DNA from: Nephrocerus scutellatus
Lineage: Eukaryota; Arthropoda; Insecta; Diptera; Pipunculidae
Direction of reading: 5' to 3'
Length of the DNA stretch: 64,000 bases
Assembly (NCBI GenBank): GCA_947095585.1
Contig: OX352765.1
Coordinates: 18,412,444 to 18,476,443 of the forward strand
The position numbers were made by a program, and so were the translations under genes. Below the pieces are notes generated by a model, which worked only from the letters and a program-made list of their open reading frames with translations, was not told the origin of the DNA and ran no database searches. Below are positions 1 through 12,487 of the stretch, in pieces (position 1 is the stretch's first letter; the number at the start of each line of letters is the position of its first letter).

Positions 1-87
1 AACGGTTCGTTGTCTAGTTGCGCACTGGAATGATTACAAAAACTAAAAGAAAAAATCAGCAATTGTTGGTCCCTTTTTATCCCATCA

Positions 88-354
88 GTGGAGCATACCA
101 TGGGTGGCATTTGCCCTAATTTTCTGGGTTGCAGAACTAGAAATGGGTGGCTATCTGTCAACTGTGCGGGTAATGACACGGTAGCATGGTTAACCAAGTT
201 GGTTTCCAACCTAAAACCATGGTCAAAGGCTAGTTGTCGGGGAGGACGAATTTCCTCGCCATCAGATCTTTTATGTTTATCTTCCTCACTGCAGGAACTA
301 GACGAACGAGAAGATCAGCAGGCGCTTAACAGACCAGAGCAAGGAACTACGTAA
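88..354 (+). mobile_element. LOA-like retrotransposon ORF1 remnant
   Basis: An 88-codon open frame contains VAWLTKLVSNLKPW, which resembles the Trp-Leu ... Lys-Pro-Trp core of the DUF4780-type ORF1 protein of LOA/R1-like non-LTR retrotransposons. The rest of the frame matches nothing I recognise. It is far shorter than a full ORF1 and no ORF2 follows in phase, so I read it as a dead fragment. Similar ORF1 material lies at 61950-62160, which supports the family assignment. The assignment rests on one short motif. Confidence 0.4.
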
Positions 355-1022
355 TGCATATTGGAAAATCCTATCACGTTAGGACAGGGAAAACGACCAT
401 CTGCAGTTAACCGTCTCGGCCTCACCTAAAATAGCGGAGAACAACAAGGGCTCCCACTTTTAAGTTAACTGGCTTTTCGGGTCTGTCTACTTCAGGCTCA
501 AAAAAGAAAAAGACAGAAGTAGAACAGAGCTAGCGAAAGATGGACCCAACAGTGAGACTACACCAGGGCAACCCACTCCAAGCGTCAAACCAGTACGACA
601 CCCAAACACCTAACCGACGGTATTATTAATAAAGTCAATGACCAAACGCCGAAACGAGGTCACTCAAGTCGCGGCGTCGACAAAAAAGGTCTAAAAAACA
701 CGGCTTGGCGGCAGCAATTCAAACAAAGCCTGCCGCAATAATTACAAAGACCGTTGAGTTGTTCGCAAATAAACCTTCGTAGATCAAAAGCAGGCACTGT
801 CAATCTCTGCCACCTCTTCGCGGAAAAAAAACTGGGACCGTCTTGTACCACTATAGTGTTTCCTGGCTGAAATTGTGGCGATCAGTGAAGCCTTAGAGAA
901 ACGTAATATTCGCTAAGGAAATCCGTATATTCTCGGATAGCCAATCTTCACTGAAATCCCTGAAATCAGTCTCTACAAATTCAATTCTAGCCCTTAACTG
1001 CCGATCATCTCTCGTTGATATA
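355..1022 (+). mobile_element. Decayed sequence with an RNase H-like fragment
   Basis: Most of this stretch shows nothing recognisable. From about 865 to 1020, conceptual plus-strand translation with frameshifts gives a segment like ISEALEKRNIR followed by FSDSQSSLKSLKSVSTNS. This is the second-Asp region (DSQ-A-L-aL) of the RNase H domain carried by LOA/I-type retrotransposon ORF2 proteins. The reading frame is broken, so this is a fossil. Confidence 0.4.
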
Positions 1023-1029
1023 GCTATAT

Positions 1030-1430
1030 AGATTGTTGGCCCCGTAAGTGAGGAAGGACGATTCCCGAGACTATAATGATGAGATCTACGAGCGTTACCG
1101 CTATGTAGACAACGTGAAGAGAATTGGAAAGTGATGGTAACGAGCTATTGCTAGTGTTCATCATCATCATATTTGGCTCTACAACCGCTGTACCAACCGC
1201 TAGATTGATGGCGTAGACCAGGACGCCATCATCGGCAACATCGGCTCGGCCAACATCGGCTCGAAATCGGGATTTACATAGATTTCCGGGCAATCTATAT
1301 ATAAATAACTCCATAAACATTGCAATAAAGTGTGGGAAAGGAATGCTGCTGACATGCACTTCTTTCTTTCTTTCCTTTACTCCGCAGGGGAGCATAGGGC
1401 TTCTACAAACGCCCGCCAACGAACTCGATT
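1030..1430 (-). mobile_element. RTE-like non-LTR retrotransposon, 3' end
   Basis: On the minus strand this region ends with GGTTGTAGAGCCAA followed by a short ATG/TGATGA microsatellite near 1160, the same 3' terminus as the longer copy at 20740-22930. Upstream (1370-1430, read on minus) is the end of an ORF2 like NRARWRAFVEALCSPAE, shared almost exactly with 41104-41353. It is a truncated, non-coding fragment. The two halves may come from two related families. Confidence 0.6.
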
Positions 1431-2029
1431 TAACGCCTGAGGTTTCAAGTTACGTCCCCTGGGCACTAGTAGTTGAGTAGTACCTGTGGTTTGGTAATAA
1501 GCACAAGGGGCTGCGCCATAATTTTGATCAGAAACAATAAAGATATCAAAACTAAAAGACCTGTATTTTCATTCGCTCCAGATAAGACTTTTCTCTAAGG
1601 ACAACATTCTTGCTGCATATCCAGATTGTAAGTTGCTTATGTCTATACCGTCGAGTATTGTACAAATAATGCGATAGATTCTAAGTCGTAAGCAGTTGCT
1701 AGAGTTCTAGGTGATCTCAACAAACAGAAACCCAGTCGGTAGATGGTATTTCCCCATTAGTTCTGTATAGAGGTCCTTCAAAGCTGGCCATTGCCATATC
1801 TATCCCAATTGTCTGGACTCCTCCCGCGAAGTTGGAAAACTGCCTTTGTACAGTAAGCAAGAGCGGTCACCTTCTTCCTATAGCTCTTACGTTAATTCTT
1901 TTCAAAGTTATGCAAACGCTGATTAATCGTCAGCTCATGAAATATCTTAAAACATATCTTTAGCGACCGGCAGGTTTCTTATGGGCAAGGTAATGGTACT
2001 TGTGAAGATGATATACGACTTTCTCATTA

Positions 2030-3170
2030 AACAGTGGAACTATTCATTCATTCATCGATTCGGTGAAAGTAAAGTTGTTGCACTCGATATTTCCAAGGCA
2101 TTTGACAGAGTTTGACAACAAGTTCTTTTGAAAAAATTAAAACTTAGTAGTCGATGAAAAATTGATTTATAAGATTAGTAACTATCACTTCAACCAAGTT
2201 ATTTTGGATGGTTTCATGTCAAAAACACGCTTTATTAATGCTGGTGTTCCACAGGGCTCCGTTTTGTGTCCGGCACTATTCGTCTGCTACTTCTAATCCA
2301 ATTCATTCTTTCGCTGACTACAGTACTCTCAGCTTTTTTCTTCGCAAATACGAACAATAACTTGTGCTTTGCACGTTAATTCCAACTTAGCATAGTAAAA
2401 TAAACAACAGAATAGAATTTAACGCTTCCTAATCCCCATACTTTATTCTGTCGTCTGAGCGAAATGGAAACCTCCAGCTATTATCCATTAATGCTGCTTC
2501 CATAGAGAAAACAGATAACCTCGCAATTCTCGGTATGTGCATTAAGGACAAGCTTCGTTGGAATGACCACATATTCACCGTCGCCAAAAATTTAGGTTTT
2601 CTAACACGGTGTAAGAAATATTTTACTTTCTCTGAGCTGGCTACTATTTCCAAGGCGTTCGTTCGCCCCAAACTTGGATATAATTGTCATGTCCGGTCAG
2701 GTGCACCTAATAATACGTTGTATCTGCTAGAAAGAATACAGAATCGAGCGTTAGAACTTATTGGTGCTCACACACCGCAGAAGTGTTTCCTACTTGACAC
2801 TCATTTTTCGTTACTACCATCAGCTGTGCTTTAGAGTATAGCCAGTTGCATGCCGCCTCTCCATGAATTAAACCGCAATACTCGTGGCGATCTAAATGTT
2901 TAACGTCGAGCCCACATTCAGACGAATTGTGTTAAGTTTAGAGATTCTTTCTTTAACCGTACAACGCTTTGTAAAGCTTTGCATTTCCGCATCAATAAGA
3001 TCCGTAAACATTCAAAACACAAAACGTTGTTCACAGAGATTTCCTCTTGTCCCCTTTTTAACTTTAACACCCACGCCATGCGATGCATATTGCCTGTTAT
3101 TACAAGGTCCACGCCCCTTTACGCTTGTGAAAATTATGAAAAAAGAACCATGGAGCTTTTCTGAATAACG
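2030..3170 (+). mobile_element. CR1/Jockey-like retrotransposon, reverse transcriptase fragment
   Basis: Three frames together give an ordered series of reverse-transcriptase motifs: VVALDISKAFDRV (first catalytic Asp) at about 2070-2115, GVPQGSVL at 2240-2270, and a degraded HSFADYSTL in place of Y-A-D-D near 2300-2330. An intact 99-codon stretch (2535-2834) follows, with LRWNDHI and FVRPKLGYNCHVRSGAP, typical of the thumb and C-terminal part of CR1/Jockey polymerases. The tail to 3168 resembles the copies at 8167 and 32440. Many stops and frameshifts make it a dead 5'-truncated copy. Confidence 0.7.
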
Positions 3171-5087
3171 TATTCATTACATGATTTTTTTAAGAAGCTG
3201 TACAATTAAGTAAAGCCTGAAGAACACAATTATGCAAACGACACCAATGCGTAGATTACGTTTAGAATTACGAGTATGTGTTAGGTATATAATATTTCTG
3301 CTACGCTTTAATGGATCACTAGAGCAGTCCTATTCCAGTAATGTCCACAACTGGTTTTCCCTGTACCACAAGTAATGTAATTATTAATTAATTGGATATC
3401 TCCATTGAAAGAACTTTACCTTTATGTTCACTAACAGCAGTTGTACGTTTGCTCTCGTCTGTCTGTTCATCTATCATTAGTCCAACATTCATCTGTATAT
3501 CTGTTCTTTTTGTATCCAATCTCCTCTAATACATCTTTGTAGATTATCAGTCTTTTTTCCAACTGACCCTGACCATGTGTGTTCGTTTGTCTTTCTGTCT
3601 ACTCCCCACTAAAATAACTTTGAGTTTCACGTCTCAAAGAATCAAAAAAATAATAGTCTTGGGGTGTTGAAGGCTGTCGTAAATAGGATTTTCAACTATA
3701 TACAATTCAGGATCTAGGATCTTCAACTATATACATTTTCAATGAAAAGTGTTTTTACACACAACTAGTTGTGTATTATTTTTTTGAAATTGCAATCTCT
3801 TTTGCCCATAGGGGGTGGGTGCATTGATCAATAAACCGCGTTGAGTTCTTTAGATAAGCAGACAAAATATCAGCAATGATTTTATACTCGTAGTGATTTA
3901 TATTCACACTAAGCTCACTATAGTTTGCTACAAATATCTTTTCTTGCTAGCTAAGTACTCTACTTTTACAATGTTTTTTTTGCTAAGTACACTCAGAGAA
4001 AAACCTTACATGATTTCATATTGTTTTAAAGTTTTTTCCAATTGTTATTCGTTAGTAGAATGCATAGCATTAAAAAATTTATTTCGAAACTATTGAATTA
4101 ATGCTGGTTTTATACTATTTTCTTAATAGTACCACTTTGAATTAATCTGAAGTAATCTACATACTTTTTAACAGAAGGTACTATTATTTCAAAGTCAAAC
4201 AAATATTCTATTAACATTTTAATATGATACTTTTTCTTGAGGGTATTAATAAGAGACCACCAAAGTTTATATCAAACATTTGCTGTTATTTGTCTATTTA
4301 TTCGCTATCGAAAAAAATTTTGTATCTTCGTCGGTTATCTCTGTCGTGCGTTTTGGTATTACCAGTTTATCGCGACAATGACACCTTGGGATACATATGG
4401 ATGTTCCCACATATAAAGCAAAGAGTGATGGTGCCATAGTTGAGGAAAAACATAGCGTGCAATGCATCGAAAGCAGTCGCAGCGGAACAAAATTGCACAA
4501 AAACGCCAACTCAGGCCATCAGCGCTTCACAGTCAAAGAACTCAAAGAAACGGCATTTGTTTCGGTTAGAAAAGGAAACCTTTAAGGGCTTCCTTCGTAT
4601 GCACGTAACTCGATATACTCTTCATCTTCAGTTTGTTAGCATTGCACATACTGTGCTGTGGCGTAGATGTGTGCACAAGTTGGTTGAAGGCGTGTTGAGG
4701 TCGCCCGCTTGTTACTGTACTGTTACTGTCTGCAACACTGCAACTCGCTGCGGTAAGACAACCCCGCAAGCGGACCAAAACTACCGAGCTATGGATGCAT
4801 CGTCGCCCGTCAATGTTCCTTCTACACGAGTTTGCTACCTCCATACAAGCGCAACATATACGTGTATACTTGCTGCTCGCCGGAGATAAGCTGCAAACTC
4901 AACGAACGCAATGTAGATTTGTTTGCTAGCCTGCCACAGTTAATGATATCAACGCTCCGCGACACCAAGCATAGTTACTCCGCAAATCTGAAGCTTAGTA
5001 ACAATTCAGTCGGGTATCAATTCGGATGCGTCAGTTGGTAAATCGGTCAGTGCGATTGTGTAAATGTGTAACTAGGACCTGTGAAAA
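3171..5087. other. AT-rich intergenic DNA; probable st promoter and 5' UTR
   Basis: No gene is seen. A short direct repeat built on TTCAACTATATACA occurs at about 3690 and 3720. The last few hundred bases should contain the scarlet promoter: insect initiator-like TCAGT pentamers are at 5006, 5031 and 5047, but no TATA box is convincing and I cannot choose the start site. An in-frame stop (5082-5084) just before the st ATG shows the coding region does not extend upstream. Confidence 0.35.
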
Positions 5088-8000
5088 ATGTCAAGCGATA
5101 AATTGGCGATAACCGACAGAGTGTGGGCGATGTCCGGCCAGGATGTGGAGATGCAGAGTTTAGATGGCAATGGTGGTGGTGGTGCTAGTGCTGGTGGCGC
5201 TAGTATCGAAAGTCAATCGAACAGGACAACATCGACGCGTAACAGTTCCGAGCGTAGTTTACCACTGCGAAGCTACAGTAAATGGTCACCATCTGAACAG
5301 GGTGCTACCTTAGTGTGGCGTGATCTTTGCGTCTATACGATGGCTTCCGGTGGATCGGGCATTAAAAATATGAAAAGGATTATCAACAATTCAACGGGAG
5401 CCGTTCAGCCGGGAAATCTTATGGCGCTAATGGGTTCAAGGTGCGCGAATATTTTTTCATCCCAAAAAAGTGCTATCAACATTTTTTGCCAGTAACTTTG
5501 CTCAGGGCTAAGTGCAAAAAATACCGAAATTTGAATGCCGGAAAATATCGAATGTCTACTGGTGACAATTTGATATCATCGACTACGAATGTGTTCTTTA
5601 GTATTCGTATTAGTATACACATACACATAGTATAGAAAAATTTGCACCGAAAAGGCATTCCTGTGACTTTTTCGATTTTTATTCTGTTGCGTCTTTTCTT
5701 CAAAAGTGATATCCAATGATTTTTTTTAACTGATATTATAATGCGATATTTGGAGAAATACTTATCTTTTTAGACAGGATAAGAAAATTAGATAGCCCAT
5801 CCAAAAGTTAAGTTGGAAAAAAAAATTACTTTCTACATAGTAAAGATTAAAGATCAACAAGTGGCACCGTGGCTGGGAAGACTTTCCTCGAAAGCCTGTC
5901 TATAGGCTTGAACAATATACAAGCTCTCCAGTGAGATATTGCACGACCTTCTATGTGAAAAACTTTCTATATGCCGCTCTAACGATAAAACTGGATATAA
6001 TTTAAGATAATTTTCTGTGATATTTTAAAGTAACGTTATCGAAAGGCATTTCAGTTTTTTTTAATTACCAATGAACTTAAGATACGTTTCAAGAATAACC
6101 TTAAAATTTGTTTGACTTTCGTTGCTTTGAAACCTGCCCCAAGTTGCAATTGCAAGCCATTACAAAGTTTTTCTCCAAAAGTTTTAGCACCCAAAATAGG
6201 TGCCAGTTAATTGAGAAAGACAATTGTTGACCTCGTATTAGAGAAAAGACGATTCCGGACACTCCAAAATTATGAGATATACAAGCGTTTTCGCGATGTT
6301 GACATCGTAAAGTAAATTGACCTCGGTATACTCTGGTGAACCGTGAGCAGGACACCGAAAAGTCTGACGCTCAGAAATTCCTTTGCAGAAGGATTTATGG
6401 GACACGGCATATGTCATTTGAAGGCAATTAACTTCAAATGACGTGTGCCGTTAATTTTTTGTTTATTTCTGTACAGAGCATAATTGTTCATCAATGCATT
6501 TCCAATTATTTTTTTATAATAACAATTACAGTAGAAGAGTTTAAAAATCAAATTTGTATAGGAGATACCAGACATCACTGACGTACAGACTTAAAAAAAT
6601 AAATAATCTTTAGGGGTCTTATGACAAACCCCGTTCTTGTCGAGATAAGGAAAATGTCATTGTTTAACGTGAACACCGCCAACTGTGGGCTTAATCTCAC
6701 GGTCCTCTTCGGACGTGGATTAGTAATACGACAATCAACGTCCATCATAGACTGATGTGCCAGTATTAACTCAATGGTTAGAGCAGGATCTATCTATGGT
6801 TTTTCGACAACCGGTTGAGATATCCAACTCCACAGAGAACGCATCATCGCACCGGTAACATCAGGAAGTATACTTATGTACCAAAGATTTATGGTAACAT
6901 CAGCCCCCAAACTGATGTTACCATGCTAGCGCTCTACCCGCATTTGGGTAGTAAACCACCAGCCACTACATAGGCCAAGCCAGAATAATACTGGACCTCA
7001 ACCAAAGGTTGGCCCAGACTCAGTTAAACCTCCAAGGAGATTAAACCTTATCTGTGGGCAGCCAACCCCCGTAGTACCAACGCGACCTTGGTGAGATCTG
7101 CCATCAAGGGACTCTGCTCTTTCAGAATGAGTGCCTGGGCGATTGCAAAGCAGACCCTGGCAGCACGTTCGTCCGGAACCTCGTATCCTAGCATTTGACA
7201 CTAGGGTGTTTCAAGTCCTAGGCCGCCCGGGATAGAAACTATCCCAGGCACTACCGTCCGTGTTCGGTAGGGGCGCTTCATACTTAGACAGTGCCCGTAC
7301 TTGAGACTCTAAGCACTAGCCCCCTGCCCCTTTAATCTACCGAGTATATCCAAGTATCAAACATAATAAACCAGACAGTAAGATACAGCGGACCACTCGG
7401 GGGGTTCTTGTCGAGACAAATAGAGTTTAAGGAAAGAAAGTTTAAGACGTTTACTTGTTTTATTAAAATATACAGTATTCAAGACTTAACTTAGGACAAG
7501 TCCGCTGTCTTTAGCTTGGCAGCGACTGCTCTAAATTACCTTGGATATTCTGAAGTCTCTTTTCTCAACTCTTGTCTTCGTACATAGAAGCAGATTTTAT
7601 CCCTAATCTTATATGTTCTATTTTGACTTAACTTAATTTAGCTAACAATCGAATCAATACCATTTCAACCGGTAAAACCGATAACTAATAACATCGATGA
7701 GTCTATAGTCGCACCTTCAAAAACAAATCAGTTAGTCCGTTTACTATGTCCAAGACGACACCAATGAACTTAACTAAGTTCATTCACTTGCTTAACTAGT
7801 GTGAACAAAAGTTGTGAGCCGCGACAATCACAATGCACAATGGACGTTGGACATCAACTCAAGCCAATTCGTCGATACCTGAATACTCTGTATCGTCGTT
7901 CATTCACTTGGTACGCTTCCCGGTGTTAACGACGAGGGATGTCGATTGCCACATCAAACGCCGAATCGTAGTTCGGAGTTTATTGCGACAAACGTTATTT

Positions 8001-11000
8001 GAGCACAGACCGAACAGCTAGTGGGCAAAAATGCTATGTTGCTGTTTTTCTTCCAATGCTCTGTCACTGAACTGGTCGCTTGTGCAGTGCTCATGGATTA
8101 CGAGAATAAACAATAAACGTGAATGATTATGTCACCGGAAATCTTTGTTGCTTGCGTTGAATATCAATGCCAAGTCATAAATTTACTCTCAAACCCATCT
8201 ACGGACGTACAGTTAAGTTAAGAGAATCGTTCTTCAGCCGTACAACATGTATGTGGAATGCTCTGCCAAGCACTGTCTTTCCATATAACAATGATCTGCA
8301 GGCATTCAAAACCCAAGCTCATAGCCATCTCCTCTTTTCTACCCCTTTTCCTAAACGCACACTCTGTGCCAAGCATAAAGCCGAGCATTATAAGGGTGCG
8401 AACCCCTTTACGCGTGCGCAAATTATAAAACAAGTTTTTCGTTTTCGGATACCAACTTTTATGTATATATCGACTCACACCACACAGTCTCCTTTATTAT
8501 TTGGACATAATCGCCAAAATATCTGTTTTTGATGTCGGGCCTTTTTCAAATTATTTACTGTTTTCAACGCATCACACGCGCCACACGCAACTCGCGACAC
8601 GCGTCACACGCGGGATATCAAAATTCGCCCCTGACATTGAGCTGCTCACAAAATTTCAGCCCTCGAATTCCTTCTTAGGTTACCGCAACTTCTGGTTCCT
8701 TAGCCGCTGACTCGGGTCTCATAACGACGGGGAACGGGCAAGAAACTTTGGATTGCACTTAAGGCGAATTTACTGGGAATCTGTCCCTACGGGATTTAGT
8801 CGAAAGGAGCTGTTCTTTCACCACTCGCATCCCTACTAAATGGAAACTGGGCCCTAAGAGATATATATGCTCAGGATGAAGTTCTCGCTCCCTACTAAAT
8901 GGGAACAGGGCCCTAAAAGATATCGAGGCTCAGGATGGAGTCCTATAAGGGTTTCTACACCTAACAAAAGGGAATCTATCGAAGTTTCAGGGTCTCGAGA
9001 TGGAGTCCTATAAAGTCCGCCACTGTCTCGAAATCAAGGAAGGTGATTCTTAGATAGATTTAGTAGAGAGCAGCAGATCTCTCAATGTTCACTCTCTACT
9101 AGGCCATACGAGAGATCTAACTGCAGGATGGAGTCCTATAAGGTCCGCCAGAGTCCTGAGTTTTTAGCAAAGGGTGGACCTCTCCCTATAGAGGTTTTCA
9201 GAGTCTCGAGATGGAGTCTTATAAGGCTCGCCAGAATCTCGAGACTAAGAAAGGGGATTCTAATGCTAACTCACTGGGGAATTTGGCTCACCTGATACTA
9301 GCGCCGACTAACGTTGCTTGTCTCGTATCCCGCCTTTCCGGGTTACTCCTTTTATAAGATTTTGCTCTTGGTGGACTTTGCAGCTCTCTCAGCTCCCAAA
9401 ATTGCAAATCTTTTGAGTTTTTACGATCTGGCATTTTGTCACCTACGTACATACTGCGTTGGCTGTGTTGCTATGTGCATGCATTTGTACTCAATTAGCG
9501 TTTCAGGGTTTTTCTTTATGTGTGCACAGTGGGTGTAAGACGAAAGTTTGACGTTAAAATTATCGTCATTACAATGTCGTGCGAAAGGTGGTTGACCTCA
9601 TAGAAGTCGAAAATTTTTTTTTCAACCCATCACACGCGCCACACACCCAAAGCGACACGTGTCACACGCAGGATATAAAAATGCTATTTTGGGCTTGCAC
9701 ACTCACAAAATTATAGCTCTATCAGGTCTAGGTGTGGAAGGTGGCTAAAAGTTAAATAAAAGTTTTTAAAAACAGGCTAGGAGACCGCAATCCTTTGCAA
9801 TAAAATTGAGTTTTGGCACCAAAAGCACCCGGGTGTTCAAATATTCGTGCGAGTGTTTAGTCGTCTTTAGATAATGCTGCAGCTTGAAAATCTGAAAAAT
9901 AAAAAATAACAAAAAATGTATGTAACACCAATTATCAAATTATCTCAAGGACACGTTTCTCGCATATTTTAACGAAAAACCAAATGGTCTAAGCTCCTTC
10001 TTATCTTAGCCGTGATATAAGCATTTAATTATTATTGCTGCAGCTTTGAAGTACAGTAGAGAAGTTCAAGAGAAATAAACAACGATAAGGTTTTTGGTCC
10101 AAACGCGCAACACCGACGTAATCCGTGTTTACAAAGTCCTTATCAGCACGAATCTAAAAAGTAAACTTCTAAGATAAGAAGACGACATAGAGGCAAACGA
10201 AATTTTTCGGTCGTTGGTTGTGTGTGAGGTGCTTTTTTTGTGGCCCAACTAGAAAGCAACAGAAAAAAACACACACACACAGACCAATTGTTTACCCGCA
10301 TCTTACTAAATCTCCATTCTTATCTCATTTTCAGTGGTTCTGGAAAGACAACGTTGATGTCGACTCTTGCCTTTCGTCAGCCAGGTTGTATTCCAAATTA
10401 TGTGACCGAAAACAATGTGTAGATGACGGTGAGACTAATGAACTTTCTTTTTTAGCGGGCACCATTGTTCAAGGTGACATTCTCATCAATGGCCGACGAA
10501 TTGGACCGTTCATGCACCGGATTAGCGGCTATGTGTATCAGGATGACTTATTCATTGGCCAGTTGACGGTCTTGGAGCACATTAATTTTATGGTATGCAG
10601 AACATGTGCTTTAATGTGATTGTGTCTGTCTGTGTGTGTGTTTGTATGCATCTCCAATGCAATTTGCAGGCCAATCTTCGTTTGGATCGTAGGGTGGGCA
10701 AGAGGGAACGCAGCTTGATCATAAATGACTTGCTCGAACGGACCGGCCTGGTGTCCAGTGCACATACTCGCATCGGATCGGGCGATGACAAAAAAGTCCT
10801 TTCGGGTGGCGAACGAAAGCGTCTGGCATTTGCCGTTGAGTTGCTGAATAATCCTGTAATTCTATTCTGTGACGAACCCACCACCGGACTGGACTCGTTC
10901 AGCGCCCAGCAACTGGTTCAGACATTATACGATTTGGCCAAGAAAGGCACAACGATCCTCTGCACGATCCATCAGCCTTCCAGCCAGCTCTTCAATATGT

Positions 11001-12366
11001 TTAACAATGTCTTGCTGCTGGCCGACGGCAGGGTGGCATTTACTGGTTCACCCGAAAATGCTTTGGCGTTTTTCGAAGAAAATGGTTACCAATGCCCTGA
11101 GGCGTACAATGCGGCAGATTTCCTTATCGGTATTCTTGCCACGGACCCGGGCTATGAACAAGCGTGCCAGCGATCGGCGCAGCACCTGTGCGATCTGTTC
11201 GCCGTCAGTTCGGCGGCAAAAGAGCGCGACATGCTGGTCAATCTTGAGATCCATATGGCGGAGACGAGTGATTTTCCATACGACAATGATGTGGACTGTT
11301 TCCTTCCGGCACTGTGGTACAAGAAGTTCCACTACGTTTGGTATCGTGCAACCTTGGCGGTATTTCGTGACCCCACCCTTCAGTGGATGCGATTCGTACA
11401 GAAAATGGCGATGGCGGTGATAATTGGAGCATGTTTCGCCGGAACTACCGACCTGAGTCAGCTTGGCGTCCAAGCAGTGCAGGGCGCACTGTTTGTCATG
11501 ATTTCGGAGAACACCTACCACCCGATGTACTCTGTGCTGAATGTTTTCCCCCAGGGCTTTCCACTGTTTCTGCGGGAAACACGCTCAGGGATGTACTCGA
11601 CGGCGCAGTACTATGTTGCAACTATTCTGGCGATGGTATGATCGTAAATTCTGTGAATTTCCAATTAAAAACTTCCTCATATTACAGCTGCCTGGCATGA
11701 TCATTGAACCGTTTCTCTTTGTGGCGATCTGCTACTGGATCACCGGTTTGCGGGCAACGTATTTCGCCTTTGCTGTTACCGCCGTTAGTATTGTTCTTGT
11801 GATGAATGTTGCCACTGCGTGTGGCTGCTTCTTTTCCACTGCCTTCAATTCGGTTCCACTGGCCATGGCCTATCTGGTGCCGGTCGACTACATATTCATG
11901 ATAACTTCGGGAATCTTCATCAAAATCAGGTAAACTTTGTCTCTTCCATTTTACTAGAGTGGGTGTGTGTCTATGTATGCTTCTTGTCCTTGCAGTACAT
12001 TGCCAATTGCATTCTTTTGGACGCAGTACCTATCCTGGATGCTCTACGCCAACGAAGCTATGACAATCGCCCAATGGTCGGGCGTGCAGAATATAAGTGA
12101 GTTTTCTTCTTCTTCTGCTAAGAAGTTGAATGGGTTTTTGATTAATTTCATTGTTTTTTTTTTCTTTCTATATTTGCATCCTGCACGCAGCGTGCTTCGA
12201 AGAAAGTGACGACCTTCCATGTTTCCACACCGGCCAAGATGTCCTCGACAAGTACAGTTTCAACGAAATTAATCTCTACAAGAATCTTGTTGCGATTGTT
12301 GTAATTTATTTCGGCTTTCATGTTTTGGCTTATTACTGCCTGTGGCGAAGGGCAAAGAAAATATGA
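5088..12366 (+). CDS. st: Scarlet, ABCG-family eye-pigment precursor transporter
   Basis: Seven coding exons: 5088-5440, 10335-10384, 10456-10592, 10670-11635, 11688-11929, 11996-12096 and 12191-12366; every junction is GT-AG and phases agree, giving 674 aa (Drosophila Scarlet is about 666). The first ATG is preceded by an in-frame TGA at 5082. N-terminal ABC domain: Walker A GSSGSGKTT at residues 116-124, signature LSGGE 224-228, Walker B with catalytic Glu CDEP 247-250, switch His 281. The C-terminal half (about 390-674) holds the six-helix ABCG membrane domain, ending YYCLWRRAKKI. The run NSSERSLPLRSYSKWSP and most of the protein match Drosophila Scarlet closely. In flies Scarlet dimerises with White in pigment-granule membranes and carries brown (ommochrome) pigment precursor, probably 3-hydroxykynurenine. 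Identification is by remembered similarity but very strong; White and Brown are less similar. Confidence 0.97.
5441..6590 (+). other. st intron 1, 5' part, nothing recognised
   Basis: This is the start of the 4894-bp first intron (donor GTGCGC at 5441). It is AT-rich. I see no coding similarity, RNA gene or clear repeat. Fly first introns often hold regulatory elements, but none can be pointed to here. Confidence 0.3.
6591..7830. other. Less AT-rich block in st intron 1, possible mobile DNA
   Basis: Base composition is clearly less AT-rich than the surroundings between about 6650 and 7350. A shared 13-mer GTTCTTGTCGAGA occurs at about 6632 and 7404, flanking the block as a direct repeat. A minus-strand 67-codon open frame (7201-6998) has no recognisable domain. 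The composition and flanking repeat suggest inserted mobile DNA, but I could assign no family. Confidence 0.3.
8110..8460 (+). mobile_element. CR1/Jockey-like retrotransposon, 3' tail
   Basis: The translated tail reads VKLRESFFSRTTCMWNALPS, then VFPYNNDLQAFKTQAHSHL. This is the hallmark end of many CR1/Jockey polymerase ORFs (R-S-F-F-x-R-T ... W-N-x-L-P ... F-K). The same tail, differently decayed, is at 2920-3168 and 32440-32640. Only the last roughly 100 codons survive, consistent with a 5'-truncated insertion. It lies in st intron 1 in the sense orientation and runs directly into the GCGTGTG-type repeat that follows. Confidence 0.65.
8470..8710 (+). repeat. GCGTGTG-type dispersed repeat, copy A
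   Basis: One unit containing ATTATTTGGACATAATCGCC, then a CpG-rich core CATCACACGCGCCACACGC with CGACACGCGTCACACGCGGG, then a GATATCAAAATTCGCCCCTG block and CTCACAAAATTTCAGC. The same ordered blocks recur at 9590-9770, 12690-13140 and, inverted, at 25920-26700. Confidence 0.7.
8790..9260 (+). repeat. Spaced GGATGGAGTCCTATAAGG repeats
   Basis: A motif of about 29 bp (core GATGGAGTCCTATAAG, then GTCCGCCA) occurs at 8929, 8994, 9121 and 9205, with a weaker copy near 8870. The first two copies are each preceded by TAAATGGGAAC-like blocks. Spacing is irregular (about 65-127 bp), so it is not a simple satellite. It lies inside st intron 1. I do not recognise the family. Confidence 0.6.
9590..9775 (+). 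repeat. GCGTGTG-type dispersed repeat, copy B
   Basis: A second unit in st intron 1: TTTTTTTTCAACCCATCACA, CGCGCCACACAC, CGACACGTGTCACACGC, GGATATAAAAATGC, CACACTCACAAAATTATAGC and AGGTCTAGGTGTGGAAGGTG. Block order and orientation match copy A and the array downstream of st. Confidence 0.7.
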
Positions 12367-12487
12367 GGACAAACGCGCAGAGGACATTCATTGGGCGAGC
12401 GAATCTGTCACTGTGGCTTTGTACAGTTAGTCCATTATTCATTCTGCTCCTATAACAATATTGCGCTTGTATGATAACCTTGTTTCA

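Noticed and set aside
4440..4889. 149-codon plus-strand frame upstream of st
   Set aside because: No recognised motif, unlike fly coding composition, overlapped by open frames in other phases; no evidence of an upstream gene.
10595..10669. Extension of st exon 4 upstream to the ATG at 10595 (open frame through the intron)
   Set aside because: The acceptor at 10668-10669 joins ATG to GCC AAT in phase and gives NFMANLRLDRR, as in Drosophila Scarlet; the upstream codons are intron with a TG-rich run.
10869..11420. 183-codon plus-strand frame inside st
   Set aside because: Alternate frame of the same conserved st exon, without any known motif.
11048..11521. 157-codon minus-strand open frame
   Set aside because: It is antisense to the conserved st exon 10670-11635 and has no recognisable protein; a shadow of coding constraint on the other strand.
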